Under the pieces are notes generated by a model. It saw only the letters and a list, made by a program, of their open reading frames with translations. It ran no database searches and was not told where the DNA came from. Of a DNA stretch of 64,000 nucleotides, positions 18,950-28,451 are shown one piece after another (the first letter of the stretch is position 1; each line of letters opens with the position of its first letter). Position numbers and translations under genes: made by a program. This DNA is from JANQSS01 sp965249735. GTDB taxonomy: Bacteria > Bacteroidota > Bacteroidia > Chitinophagales > Saprospiraceae. The stretch is taken from assembly GCA_965249735.1 (NCBI GenBank), contig CBDFMS010000025.1, positions 62,001-126,000 of the forward strand. The letters are read 5' to 3'.

Positions 18950-19705
18950 ATGGCAGTCAAATCTGAACTGAGCGTAGAAGAACGTTTAAAATTCTTGTAT
19001 AAACTTCAACTGATTGATTCTGAGAAAGATGAAATCGAAGTCCTGAAAGGTGAACTTCCTGTAGAGGTCAGTGACCTCGAAGATGAAATTGCCGGGCTTG
19101 ATAAGCGCATGGAGAAACTAGGTGGTCAGTTGAAAGAAATAGAGGAAGTCATTTCGGGATATAAAGCGAAGATCAATGAATCTGAACAATTGATCGAACG
19201 GTACACGAAGCAATTGGACGAGGTAAAAAACAATCGTGAGTTCGAAGCCCTGACAAAAGAAATTGAGCTTCAAAAGCTAGAGATCGAATTGAGCCAAAAA
19301 CGAATTGGTGAGGCCCAAATCAAAGTTGACGCAAAGAAAGAGACGATGAAGGCGGCTGCCGATACGATCGACTCACGTAAAAGTGATCTGGAGATCAAGC
19401 GAGAAGAATTAAAAAAGATCATCGCCAACACCAACAAACAGGAGAAGAAACTCGACAAAGCCTCTAAAGCTGCCAGAAAGAAAATCGACGAGCGAATGCT
19501 GGTCGTTTATGACAAAGTGAGAGCGGCCTACCGCAATCGGATTGCCGTAGCCACAGTTGAACGAAATGCCTGTGGTGGATGTTTCAATCGCATTCCATCA
19601 CAAAAGCAAATCGAGATCGGCATGCACAAACGCATTATTGCCTGTGAGCACTGTGGTCGTGTATTGGTCGATGAACTCATCTTACAGGAAGAGGAGGCTT
19701 CTTAA
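18950..19705 (+). CDS. C4-type zinc ribbon coiled-coil protein (DUF164/zf-RING_7)
   Basis: 251 residues from ATG 18950 (MAVKSELSVEERL); an earlier in-frame TTG lies inside the NIF3 gene and is not needed. A long heptad-rich coiled coil occupies residues 30-195, then a C-terminal zinc ribbon with CGGC and, 22 residues on, CEHC. This matches the zf-RING_7 family, whose members are encoded beside NIF3 genes in many bacteria, as here. A nucleic-acid or RNA polymerase-related role has been suggested for the family; the sequence itself only shows the architecture. Confidence 0.88.
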   Translation: MAVKSELSVEERLKFLYKLQLIDSEKDEIEVLKGELPVEVSDLEDEIAGLDKRMEKLGGQLKEIEEVISGYKAKINESEQLIERYTKQLDEVKNNREFEALTKEIELQKLEIELSQKRIGEAQIKVDAKKETMKAAADTIDSRKSDLEIKREELKKIIANTNKQEKKLDKASKAARKKIDERMLVVYDKVRAAYRNRIAVATVERNACGGCFNRIPSQKQIEIGMHKRIIACEHCGRVLVDELILQEEEAS

Positions 19706-20139
19706 GCTTCCACGACCCACATATTATCTCTTTTATCACATCTGCTGTTTCAGTGGCTGAGCTAAGTTTGTATTAGCGCATGGTTAGCCTTAGCATGTCT
19801 TGGGTTTCTTGACAGGGTTTTCTGAATATCCGGACTTCTCCCACCTCGCTATCTTTATTACGGCATCGAAAGATCAGGTTTCGCCGACAAAAAATTGAAT
19901 CCCGATATTCTCATTTTGATTTTTTGTATATTGGTGATGGATTCATAAGGCAAGAACACAAGGCCTTAACCCTAGAAGTTCATTTTGCTATCAGAGTTGA
20001 CATTAATCATACAAAGGCAAAATGAACGCATTCAGAAGTTGGAATCTTCCGTCAAGTTCAAAAAGAAGAAGAACAAGAAAAGAGCTTAGGTTTTTAGACC
20101 AACTTTTGTTTCACTTGTTTTAACGTTAAATTCCAAATT
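19706..20139. other. 434-bp intergenic region with an inverted repeat
   Basis: No convincing gene. A perfect 11-bp inverted repeat (GTTCATTTTGC at 19978-19988, GCAAAATGAAC at 20017-20027) surrounds a 28-base loop. A one-mismatch -7 box, AACTTTTG, lies near 20101-20108, about 30 bases before the sialidase-like gene. GCTAAG and CTTAGC arms near 19760-19795 may form a weak hairpin after the zinc-ribbon gene. Confidence 0.35.
19978..20027. repeat. 11-bp perfect inverted repeat
   Basis: GTTCATTTTGC and its exact reverse complement 28 bases later, upstream of the secreted sialidase-like gene. It may be an operator or a transcript hairpin; nothing else supports either. Confidence 0.4.
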
Positions 20140-22629
20140 ATGAAATATAACAAAAAGGCCAATAACCGACTGAGACCGATTCTTTCGGGTCTCTTTATAC
20201 TGTGCCTCTTTCTCTATAGCCCAAGCGTGCAAAGTCAGGATTTTATGGAAATGATGGAAAATCCATGGGGCAGAACACTTGAAGAAATCCAGACAGCTGC
20301 GGATGCCCACTTTGCGGTAATCGGTACGGGTAGAGGCACCGGCTACAAGCAGTGGAAGCGCTGGGAGTATAAAATGGAGCGACGACTACATCCTTCAGGA
20401 AAACTGGTAAGTCCCTCTAAGCTTAATTGGAAAGCGTATCACAATTATGCACCACTATCCAATCCAAGCAGAAGTGCTATCACAAACGGCAGCTGGACAG
20501 AAATAGGGCCGGACGAATACACAGCCGGAAGTCTTAGTAATATCGGTCTGGGCCGTGTCAATTGTTTTGGATTTCATCCGACCCTTGCAGCAACGATTTA
20601 TGCCGGAACACCTGCAGGAGGATTGTGGCGCACAACAAATACTGGAGGTAGTTGGACGCCGCTCACAGACGGACTGCCGCAAATCGGAATTTCAGGAATT
20701 GTAGTCGTCTCGACAAATACCTTGTATATCCTGACGGGTGATGGTGATGGAGGTGACACTGATTGTATTGGTGTGTTGAAGTCTATCAACGGAGGCGCAA
20801 CATGGTCAGCTACAGGATTGACATTTTCCATCACCGATAATGTTAGAGGATATAAGCTCATCGGACATCCGACGAATTCCAATATCTTATTTGCGGTGAC
20901 AAATACAGGGTTATTCAGGACTACCAATGGAGGCGTGAGTTGGACAGAAGTGGACACAGACAGCTTCCGGGATATCGAGTTCAAACCGGGCGATCCGACT
21001 GTCGTCTACGCCTCAACCAACAATAACTTTTATCGATCAACTGACTCAGGTGTAACCTGGACAAATATCACAGCCGGGATCACTTTATCAGGAGCAAACA
21101 GGGTTGCAATAGGTGTTACACCTGGCAATGTCAATTATGTATACGTGTTGGCAGGACCCGGAGGATCACCTGGAGCAGGCAGTTTCAAAGGATTTTGGCG
21201 CTCATTCGATAGTGGAGTTAATTTTGATCTAAAAACCACAACGCCAAATATACTGGACGGTGGCACCACGGGTAGTGGATCAGGAAGCCAGTCCTCGTAT
21301 GACCTGGCCATGGCAGTCGATCCTACAGATGTATCCGATATCCTGACAGGTGGAATCAATATATGGGAGTCCACAAATTTTGGAGATAATGGAACCTGGA
21401 GTTGTATAACGCACTGGAATCCTTCAGCTTTCGAATACACGCATGCGGATATTCATGCCATGGATTACAATCCGCTGGATAATGTGCTATACGTAGGAAG
21501 TGATGGAGGTGTTTATCGCAGTACAGATCGAGGTGCGACCTATACCGATATATCTAATGGTGACCCCGGTGGTATGACTATGATGCAGTTTTATCGGATT
21601 GCCGGTCGGAAATCGACATCTGGTATTATCATAGGAGGAACACAAGACAATGGTAGTAATCGCTATACCTCGGGCAATGGTTCCAATTTCTTCCATATGC
21701 GAGGTGCGGATGGTATGGACTGCGGAATAGACCCCAATAATTCGAACAACATGTATTCCATGACTCAAAATGGGGGCATGGCGCATTCTACCAATCAGGG
21801 CGTCAATTGGTCTTCAATTACACCAGCAGGAGCTACAGGTGCCTGGGTAACACCGATGGTGGTTCATCCAACTAATGGCGCCATCGTCTACGCCGGATAT
21901 AATGATGTCTATTATTCCACCAATTCCGGTTCAACCTGGACCAATCGTGGCTCCGATGGGCGGGGAGCATTCGCCATGGGAACGAGCAATACCAGCAAAC
22001 TCTATGCAGCCAATGGGTCCACCCTCCAGATGAGTACTAATGCCGGAGTAGGCTGGACGACAGTGAGTAGTAATGGACTTCCCGGCTCGACAATTACATT
22101 TATAGCTGTCAACCCAGACAATTCTAATGATGTATTTGTCACCTATGGAGGGTATACCGACGGTCAAAAAGTATACAGGTCAACCAACTCAGGTACATCC
22201 TGGACGAATGTTAGCGGAACATTGCCCAATGTCCCTGTCAATTGCATTGCATATGAAGACAATAATGGTAGTCCGAATGACGCCCTCTACATCGGCACTG
22301 ATATCGGTGTCTTCTACAGGGATGACGTTTTAGGAGATTGGGTTCCGTTCAGCAACTGGCTACCCGTTGTGCCTGTCTTTGACCTTGAAATCAATGAAGT
22401 TGCTAATCTAGTAAGGGCGGGCACCCATGGCCGTGGACTTTGGACTTCCTCGACCTATACCTCTTGTCAAGCTTCATGGAACTTAAGTAATGCCGCAGCC
22501 CCTGGTTATAGTTATTATCAGGCTAGTGACTTCATCACTTCCTCAAGAACTGCTGGCGCAGGTATCGGGCAAGAGCTCTACTTCAAAGCTGCCGATCGCG
22601 TAATCCTGACGACAGGATTCAATGTACAC
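20140..22629 (+). pseudogene. Secreted VPS10/sialidase-type beta-propeller protein, 3' end cut off by IS21 copy A
   Basis: The frame starts at ATG 20140 with a signal peptide (hydrophobic core GLFILCLFLYSPSVQSQ). About 15 repeats of the Asp-box type (GGSWT, GGATWS, SGVTWTN, SGSTWTN, SGTSWTN) form a large beta-propeller like exo-alpha-sialidase/sortilin-type proteins secreted by Bacteroidota. After TSCQASWNLSN a second small repeat domain begins (YYQASDFITSS ... VILTTGFNV) and is interrupted exactly at the IS boundary (22630). The last residues HCKIRSN and the stop come from the IS. The expected C-terminal secretion signal is therefore lost, so the product is probably not exported normally. 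Confidence 0.85.
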
Positions 22630-22635
22630 TGCAAA

Positions 22636-22725
22636 ATCCGGTCAAACTGACCACCCCATTCCGTTCTAAAGTGACCATCTTCTCCGGAGCAAACTGACCA
22701 CCCGCACCGGAGCAAATTGACCAGT
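22636..22725 (+). repeat. Iterated transposase-binding motifs at the IS21 left end
   Basis: Four copies of a 22-24 bp unit built on CCGGnGnAAACTGACCACCC stand in tandem between the left tip and istA. Two more copies face the other way at the right end (25111-25161). Multiple terminal repeats are typical of IS21 elements and are probable IstA binding sites. Confidence 0.7.
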
Positions 22726-22772
22726 CTAAAAAGAAGTCTATTTCAGTATCATTTTCTTTATGAAAAAAGAAG

Positions 22773-24317
22773 ATGGCAAACAAGAGAATAGGCATGAAAC
22801 AGATAAGACAGATATATCGACTTTACGCTCAAGGAGTGAGTAAAGTACAAATTAGCCAGAGGTTACTTATTTCGCGTAACACGGTTAAAAAATACATCGA
22901 ACTATTCAAAAACAAGAGGCTCACGTATAAAGACCTAGAGCAACTTAGTGACAGTGATTTGGGTAATTATCTTTCCAGCAAAGATCCAGAAGTGCCAGAG
23001 AAATTGGCTCAACTTCGCGTTTTGTTTCCCTACTTTGAAAAGGAGTTAAAAAAGGTAGGCGTAACCAAAAATCTGTTATGGAGGGAGTACAAGGAAAAAT
23101 ATCCAGATGGCTATCAGAGCTCACAGTTTTGCAAGTACTACAATGACTGGAAGCGATCATCAGCAGTTGTAATGCATTTTGAGCACAAGGCTGGAGACAA
23201 ATTATTTATTGATTTTACAGGAAAGAAGCTAGCTATAACGGACAGAGAAACAGGAGAAGTCCGGGAATGTGAGGTGTTTGTGGCCGTCCTTGGAAGTAGT
23301 CAATACACCTATGTAGAGGTATGCAGGAGTCAAAAGAAAGAAGATTTTATACGGTGTATTGAAAATGCTCTTCATTACATGGGCGGTGTGCCACAGGCCT
23401 TAGTGACAGACAATTTAAAGTCAGCGGTTACAAAAAGTAGTAAATATGAACCGACATTGAATGAGACATTTTTGGATTTTGCTGAACATTACCAAACCAG
23501 TGTCCTACCTACAAGAGCATATAAACCAAGGGATAAAGCATTGGTAGAAAATTGCGTCAGGATTACCTATTCAAGAATATTTGCTCCTTTACGCCACCAT
23601 GTGCTCTTTAGCCTTGATCAGGCTAATATTGCTGTGCTAGAAAAACTCGATGTACACAATAGGACCAACTTCCAGGGAAGGAAGTATTCGCGTTTTGATT
23701 TGTTCAAAGAAGTGGAACAAAAAGAGCTTTTCACCTTGCCTGATCGCAAATATGAAATGAAGTATTATGCCTATGGAACCGTTTACAAGAACAGCCATAT
23801 CTACTTAAATAAAGACAAGCACTATTACAGTGTTCCCTTTGAATATATTGGTAAACGAGTCAAGATCATTTACAGTGATTCCGAAGTAACCATATTCTAT
23901 AAACATGAACCAATAGCGGCTCACACACGTAATTATCAAGCTTTTAGATATTCCACCATAAAGGACCACATGCCGAGTACTCATCAATTCGTTGCTGATT
24001 GGAACCCGGATAAATTTATTAATTGGGCTAAAGGAATAGGCCCGGAGTGTAGAACATATATTATCAAAATATTAGAAAAACAACAGCACCCTGAGCAGAA
24101 CTATAAGTCTTGCCTGGGAATTCTGTCTTTTGCGAAAAAAGTCGGAAAACAACGACTAAACAATGCTTGTAAGAGGGGCCTGGAATATGAAGTGTTTAAC
24201 TATAAAATCATTCAAAGCATATTAGAAAAGGGCCTGGACAAGCTTGATGAAGACCCCCATCAGGATAGAACCATTCCACTGCATGATAATATAAGAGGAA
24301 AAAATTACTATCATTAA
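22773..24317 (+). CDS. istA: IS21 transposase IstA (copy A)
   Basis: 514 residues. An N-terminal helix-turn-helix (residues 6-45, QIRQIYRLYAQGVSKVQISQ and following) binds the ends. The DDE integrase core follows: LFIDFTGKKL (first Asp), LVTDNLKSAV (second Asp) and KALVENCVR (Glu). The C-terminal Mu-type beta-barrel region contains the HYYSVPFEYIGKRV segment. Start ATG 22773 is followed ten bases after its stop by istB. Intact here, whereas copy B carries two single-base insertions. Confidence 0.95.
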   Translation: MANKRIGMKQIRQIYRLYAQGVSKVQISQRLLISRNTVKKYIELFKNKRLTYKDLEQLSDSDLGNYLSSKDPEVPEKLAQLRVLFPYFEKELKKVGVTKNLLWREYKEKYPDGYQSSQFCKYYNDWKRSSAVVMHFEHKAGDKLFIDFTGKKLAITDRETGEVRECEVFVAVLGSSQYTYVEVCRSQKKEDFIRCIENALHYMGGVPQALVTDNLKSAVTKSSKYEPTLNETFLDFAEHYQTSVLPTRAYKPRDKALVENCVRITYSRIFAPLRHHVLFSLDQANIAVLEKLDVHNRTNFQGRKYSRFDLFKEVEQKELFTLPDRKYEMKYYAYGTVYKNSHIYLNKDKHYYSVPFEYIGKRVKIIYSDSEVTIFYKHEPIAAHTRNYQAFRYSTIKDHMPSTHQFVADWNPDKFINWAKGIGPECRTYIIKILEKQQHPEQNYKSCLGILSFAKKVGKQRLNNACKRGLEYEVFNYKIIQSILEKGLDKLDEDPHQDRTIPLHDNIRGKNYYH

Positions 24318-24327
24318 AATACAAACC

Positions 24328-25071
24328 ATGAATACTACAAATGAGGAAAGAATGGGTCAATTGCGTTTATTTGGAATGCTTAGAGCTTTCGAATCAACCA
24401 AAGAATCATCCAGCATCAGATATACTCCTGATGAATTATTAGCTTATCTACTTCAAGCCGAGTGGGATGACAAACATAATCGAAAGATCAACCGTCTGAT
24501 TAAAATAGCCCGATTCAGGTATATGGCTTCTACTGAAGAAATCATCTTTTCCACAGAGAGAAACCTGGATAAAAATCAGATTACTCGTTTTATTACATGT
24601 GATTTTATTAAAAGTAAAGAGAGTATCTTATTGACGGGAAGCACCGGTGTCGGTAAATCTTATATCGCTTCTTCCCTGGGACATCAAGCCTGTAATTTGG
24701 GGTATAAAGTCTTATACTTCAATATAAATAAGCTATTCGCTAAACTCAAAATGCTCAAGGCTGATGGATCTTTTCTTAAAGAAATGACTCGAATAGAAAG
24801 ACAGGATTTGCTAATATTGGATGACTTTGGATTAAAGCCATTGGATCAAATTAATCGCCACGCCTTGATGGAAATAATTGAAGACAGACACGGAAAACGA
24901 TCCACAATAATTGCTTCACAACTCCCCGTAAAACAGTGGCATGAAATAATAGGAGAAAACACTATTGCAGATGCAATTTTAGATAGAATCGTTCACACTT
25001 CTCATCGAATAGATCTCAAAGGAGATTCGATGAGGAAAAAGAAGACAAAATTATTAGTTAAAAACACTTAA
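24328..25071 (+). CDS. istB: IS21 helper ATPase IstB (copy A)
   Basis: 247 residues, AAA+ ATPase related to DnaC. Walker A is GSTGVGKS, Walker B is LLILDDFG, followed by the sensor region TIIASQLPV and the C-terminal DRIVHTSHRIDLKGDS. It assists IstA in target choice and strand transfer. Identical in protein sequence to copy B. Confidence 0.95.
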   Translation: MNTTNEERMGQLRLFGMLRAFESTKESSSIRYTPDELLAYLLQAEWDDKHNRKINRLIKIARFRYMASTEEIIFSTERNLDKNQITRFITCDFIKSKESILLTGSTGVGKSYIASSLGHQACNLGYKVLYFNINKLFAKLKMLKADGSFLKEMTRIERQDLLILDDFGLKPLDQINRHALMEIIEDRHGKRSTIIASQLPVKQWHEIIGENTIADAILDRIVHTSHRIDLKGDSMRKKKTKLLVKNT

Positions 25072-25161
25072 ATTGACAGAAAGATCAGACAACTTTTTTG
25101 ACTTGACTTTGGGTGGTCACTTTCCACCGGAATACCCTGGTCAGTTTCGTCGGAATATGCA

Positions 25162-25690
25162 ACAACCTCAACAACAATTTTCTCAAAAGGAGATTTTCCA
25201 TCAGGATCTCTAAATGTATTGTCTGTAATTTTCTTGAGGTTCCATGCGTCAAACTTCCTTTCTAAAATCCAGGCATATTTTTGCCAAAGGCTTGTGTCAA
25301 CCAATCATTGAAACAATGCCTGCTTCTGTCTGACAAGATTCTTTTTTATAACACGAAAAAACATTTCGAAAAGAGTCCTTTGTCCCTTGCTTATTCTTGG
25401 TATTTTACCATTTGTGGATTCTTCTTTAAAATAAGCTGCTTTGTAATTTTGAAACGTTCTGTATTCAAAAGTGATGTCTTTTTCTCCGATTTCTTCTAAT
25501 TTATCATTCACAATTTGTACAAGCTCCTCATCGGTGAAAAATATTGCTCTGAATTCGTGTATCCTTCTTTCCTTCTGGACTATATTACCTTCTCAGTCCT
25601 CTACCTCATACTTCTGAATATCTCACATCAAAACCTCATCAGCCATAGTGATTCGTTCTTGGGTTAGTTTGATTGGTCTTGCCATGGGGA
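25162..25690 (-). pseudogene. Decayed gene with three in-frame TGA codons, cut by IS21 copy A
   Basis: From ATG at about 25684 the minus strand keeps one reading frame for some 175 codons (MARPIKLTQERITM ... HEFRAIFFTDEEL ... SLWQKYAWILERKFDAWNL ... FEKIVVEVVAYSDE) to the IS edge. It is interrupted only by three stops, all TGA, at contexts VLM-stop-DIQ, VED-stop-EGN and LFQ-stop-LVD. Trp would fit each place. TGG also occurs in the frame. I do not recognise the product with certainty; the late WQKYAWILER-FEKIVVEV part is somewhat like small terminase or other phage-type proteins. Either a relic from TGG-to-TGA changes or a gene from a genome with recoded TGA. Confidence 0.5.
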
Positions 25691-25971
25691 TAATTAGTTA
25701 TAATAAACTCAGTAGGTTACTATTTCGTATTCCACGCAGAAGTATAGAATTATTGCCAGAATCCATATCCGTTTATTCATGATTTGAGAAGAAGGATGAA
25801 GAAGGTCCGTTTCAATATAGTCAGAAAGCCTATAACATTCAAGAGCAGGATTTCTGCATGAGTTTCTTGGAGTCATCTGTGTAAATTACCAACTCTCAGT
25901 TGTACTTTTTATAGATATCAGCCTATTTATTAATAACTTGTTGGCTAACAAGTTCGAACTCTTCAAGTAAC
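25691..25971. other. Intergenic region, no gene seen
   Basis: About 280 bp, AT-rich, with no open frame of coding character, no promoter consensus and no repeat that I can see. Probably decayed sequence. Confidence 0.4.
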
Positions 25972-26673
25972 TTATCGATTTTTTTGGAGATTGGCAACTA
26001 GGGATTTAAGTTTAGATGCATTAGTACGAGCACATTCTGAGCGAAGGCTGTCTTCTACAACATGATCAAGAGCTGCGATGAATAATTCATCATCTGAAAA
26101 TAGGTACGATGTCCTTTCCAATAAACTCATTTTGTCATCGGACTTCCATACATGCGACAATTTATACAAACTCTCAAGGTCACAGTTCTCAAAAATGTCA
26201 CCAAATATCAAGTGTTTAAGGAATATAGCTCTTCTCTCATAAGAACTTCCAAATGCCTCGAAAAGAATATTCAGTTGATCGACATTAGCATCGATCAATT
26301 GTGGATTACGCTTTTCGATATCCAAATGTTCAAATAAAAAGTTCATTACTGTTTTGTCGTCGTCAATCAATAATTTAGCTAATTCAAGACTAAACGGAGT
26401 AGAACGTTCTACTTTTATTAAATCAATAATTTCCTGGTGTACAGCTAAATATTCTTCTCCATTCTTATAATTCTCGATTCTATTGCCAAAAGTGTTTAGT
26501 GAGATCGAGTCATTCTTTGTCAGGGATTCATTGTGATGTCTAACGGACATGGCTGCTAATTCATTGAAGTCGACAGGAGTGCTCAAGGTGTCAATCTCCT
26601 GTCCGTGTAGATCTAGAGAAAAACTAAAAATCATGCACATAGAAAGTAGAAAATAATTTATTCGATTCTTCAT
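25972..26673 (-). CDS. Exported protein of unknown function
   Basis: 233 residues with a signal peptide (MKNRINYFLLSMCMIFSFSLDLHGQ). The rest is mostly alpha-helical and acidic, with no recognisable motif; HEAT-like helical pairs are possible (LIKVERSTPFSLELAKLLID and FEAFGSSYERRAIFLKHLI). It lies ten bases downstream of a larger exported protein on the same strand, so likely the second gene of a two-gene operon. AT-rich compared with region 1. Function unknown. Confidence 0.6.
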   Translation of the reverse strand: MKNRINYFLLSMCMIFSFSLDLHGQEIDTLSTPVDFNELAAMSVRHHNESLTKNDSISLNTFGNRIENYKNGEEYLAVHQEIIDLIKVERSTPFSLELAKLLIDDDKTVMNFLFEHLDIEKRNPQLIDANVDQLNILFEAFGSSYERRAIFLKHLIFGDIFENCDLESLYKLSHVWKSDDKMSLLERTSYLFSDDELFIAALDHVVEDSLRSECARTNASKLKSLVANLQKNR

Positions 26674-26683
26674 TTATTGCTGC

Positions 26684-28354
26684 TTAATTTGCTTCAAACA
26701 TTGGTAATATGATAGGGCTGTCATAAAAATAAAAGTAAAGCAATTCTGAACCAATGACAAATGGAATATCTCCCTGAAATATATCTATATCCATGACACC
26801 CTCGGAATTTATGGTCCATGACCCTGAGTCAGGGTCGAAGCCAGTACTTATATCAAGTATAGTCCAACCAACAATCTCTCTTTTTCTTAAAGTCCAAATA
26901 TTATCTTCATCAAGATGAAGTGAGTAAGAGTTTGTCTTAGCATCCGGTTCTGGTATGATTTTAATTAGACCGTTTCCTTGCCCATTCCCTCCTGACTCAG
27001 CGTATGGTCTAAATGGCTTAGACACCCTAAGTCCTCCAGTAGTAGTAACATACTCAGTAGTTATAGAATAAATCTCATCATATGGATGGTCTAGCGCATT
27101 CAAAGAATTAACTGCTTCAGAGGCATATCGTATTATCCACTCATATTTTTCAGAACATCGACTACCTGCGGTGATATTACCAGAACAATCTTGATTAAAA
27201 GACACTCTGGCAAACTCTTCAAAATTCGTCTTTCTATCAAAAAAGGCTAAAGGAAATGCAATTCTACTGTGATTTGGATGGTCATAAGAGAATATTTTTC
27301 CTGCGTTAGTATTAGGATTTGTCTGGGGGTCAGTATCTTCATCTAACCAATCTCCACTAACTTGGGACTCATCGTCGTCATTTGGTTCCTCATTTTTTGG
27401 AGGAAAAATTAAAGCATCAAGCTCCGAAAGTTGCGCATACCTATATTTCCAGTTTATTCGTTCTTTTCTTCTGGTTATATCGTAGATAATTCCAAAATCT
27501 GTCAATTTTTCTTCAATGCCAGATGGGAGTAACGTGAACTCGAATACGACTCTTCCGCCCATTTTACGGTCCAGTTCCACACCTTCAAAATCATCAAAAG
27601 TTCCATATCCATAGAGGGAGTTATCGTAGGCAATATCGTTCACCGTTATTATCTCAATTAGAGTACCATTATCTATTCCCATATTTTCTGGAGTGGGATC
27701 AACAACTCTTTGATTGTAAGCATGACTTTTATTAACCCATACAGCAGTAATCTTCACTTCTTCAAATTCTACATCCTCACTAGTACCATCGTCAGTCACA
27801 ATTGCCTTTATCGACATATCCTTAATTGATGAACTATGGTCTGTTGCCTCAACCCAAACTGTCTGTGGCAAAGAATTAATTGGTATTGCAGCTACATAAT
27901 CATCCAAATTTACTACCTTTTTAGAAGTCTCCCAATATCTTAATGGTCCCTCAGATATTAAACTAACTGATGAACAAGAAGAAGGGAATTCTCCTAACTT
28001 TTCAATTTTTAGTTTCATAAGATCTACTTCATCTCGACCTGCAATGGATGAAATCACTTCATTATCTTCATTATCTATTTTACCATCTCCATCAGTATCA
28101 TTCTTATTAGCAACAGTAACAGCACCTATAGAAGTTTCATTATCCTGAGATATTTCTTGCCCACCATATGGGGGTTTTAAACCATTAAAGATTCTCAAGT
28201 TAATTACTCCACTACACCCACAATCTACATAAGCAAACTCATTATTCCCACGTCTTTCTTGCCCTTGTATCTTCGTAATAGAAAGGAGTAATACAAATAT
28301 TAAAAGGAAGTTATTATAGATTTGAAAATGAAAGGTGGTCTTAGAATTCCTCAT
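26684..28354 (-). CDS. Large exported protein with one calcium-binding-like loop, unknown function
   Basis: 556 residues. A signal peptide (hydrophobic core NFLLIFVLLLSITKIQG) precedes YVDCGCSG. A thrombospondin-3/dockerin-like acidic loop, DTDGDGKIDNEDNE, sits near residue 92. The remainder appears beta-rich with no recognised domain. No T9SS tail is visible at the C-terminus. The start ATG 28354 has a good ribosome-binding site (AAGGAGA). Divergent from the T9SS cargo gene at 28452, sharing a 97-bp intergenic region. Confidence 0.6.
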   Translation of the reverse strand: MRNSKTTFHFQIYNNFLLIFVLLLSITKIQGQERRGNNEFAYVDCGCSGVINLRIFNGLKPPYGGQEISQDNETSIGAVTVANKNDTDGDGKIDNEDNEVISSIAGRDEVDLMKLKIEKLGEFPSSCSSVSLISEGPLRYWETSKKVVNLDDYVAAIPINSLPQTVWVEATDHSSSIKDMSIKAIVTDDGTSEDVEFEEVKITAVWVNKSHAYNQRVVDPTPENMGIDNGTLIEIITVNDIAYDNSLYGYGTFDDFEGVELDRKMGGRVVFEFTLLPSGIEEKLTDFGIIYDITRRKERINWKYRYAQLSELDALIFPPKNEEPNDDDESQVSGDWLDEDTDPQTNPNTNAGKIFSYDHPNHSRIAFPLAFFDRKTNFEEFARVSFNQDCSGNITAGSRCSEKYEWIIRYASEAVNSLNALDHPYDEIYSITTEYVTTTGGLRVSKPFRPYAESGGNGQGNGLIKIIPEPDAKTNSYSLHLDEDNIWTLRKREIVGWTILDISTGFDPDSGSWTINSEGVMDIDIFQGDIPFVIGSELLYFYFYDSPIILPMFEAN

Positions 28355-28451
28355 GTCTCCTTTTTTCTACTATGAAGAGCAACAACTATGCCAAACAACG
28401 ATTATTGGCACAGTTGTTGCTGATGAAACTAAAACAGATATCACACTACAA

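Larger units (their letters stand above)
22630..25161 (+). mobile_element. IS21-family insertion sequence, copy A (complete)
   Basis: A 2532-bp element with istA and istB. The ends are imperfect inverted repeats of 24 bp (19 identical) starting TGCA, with the shared inner block AAACTGACCA. Copy B (33297-35830, opposite direction) has the same ends and an identical IstB. No target-site duplication is seen: the left flank ends GTACAC and the right flank starts ACAACC. Left flank is the sialidase-like gene; right flank is an unrelated decayed gene, so flanks have been rearranged or deleted since insertion. Confidence 0.9.

Noticed and set aside
20022..20123. 33-codon ORF rich in Arg/Lys upstream of the propeller gene
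   Set aside because: No start signal, no family, and it overlaps the expected leader of the next gene; treated as chance.
22630..25161. CRISPR-like array in the tandem repeats at the IS21 end
   Set aside because: The units are imperfect, only four in number, without unique spacers, and coincide with the IS21 end.
28335..28451. 39 extra codons at the front of the T9SS cargo gene
   Set aside because: They overlap the divergent gene start and would bury the signal peptide that begins at ATG 28452.
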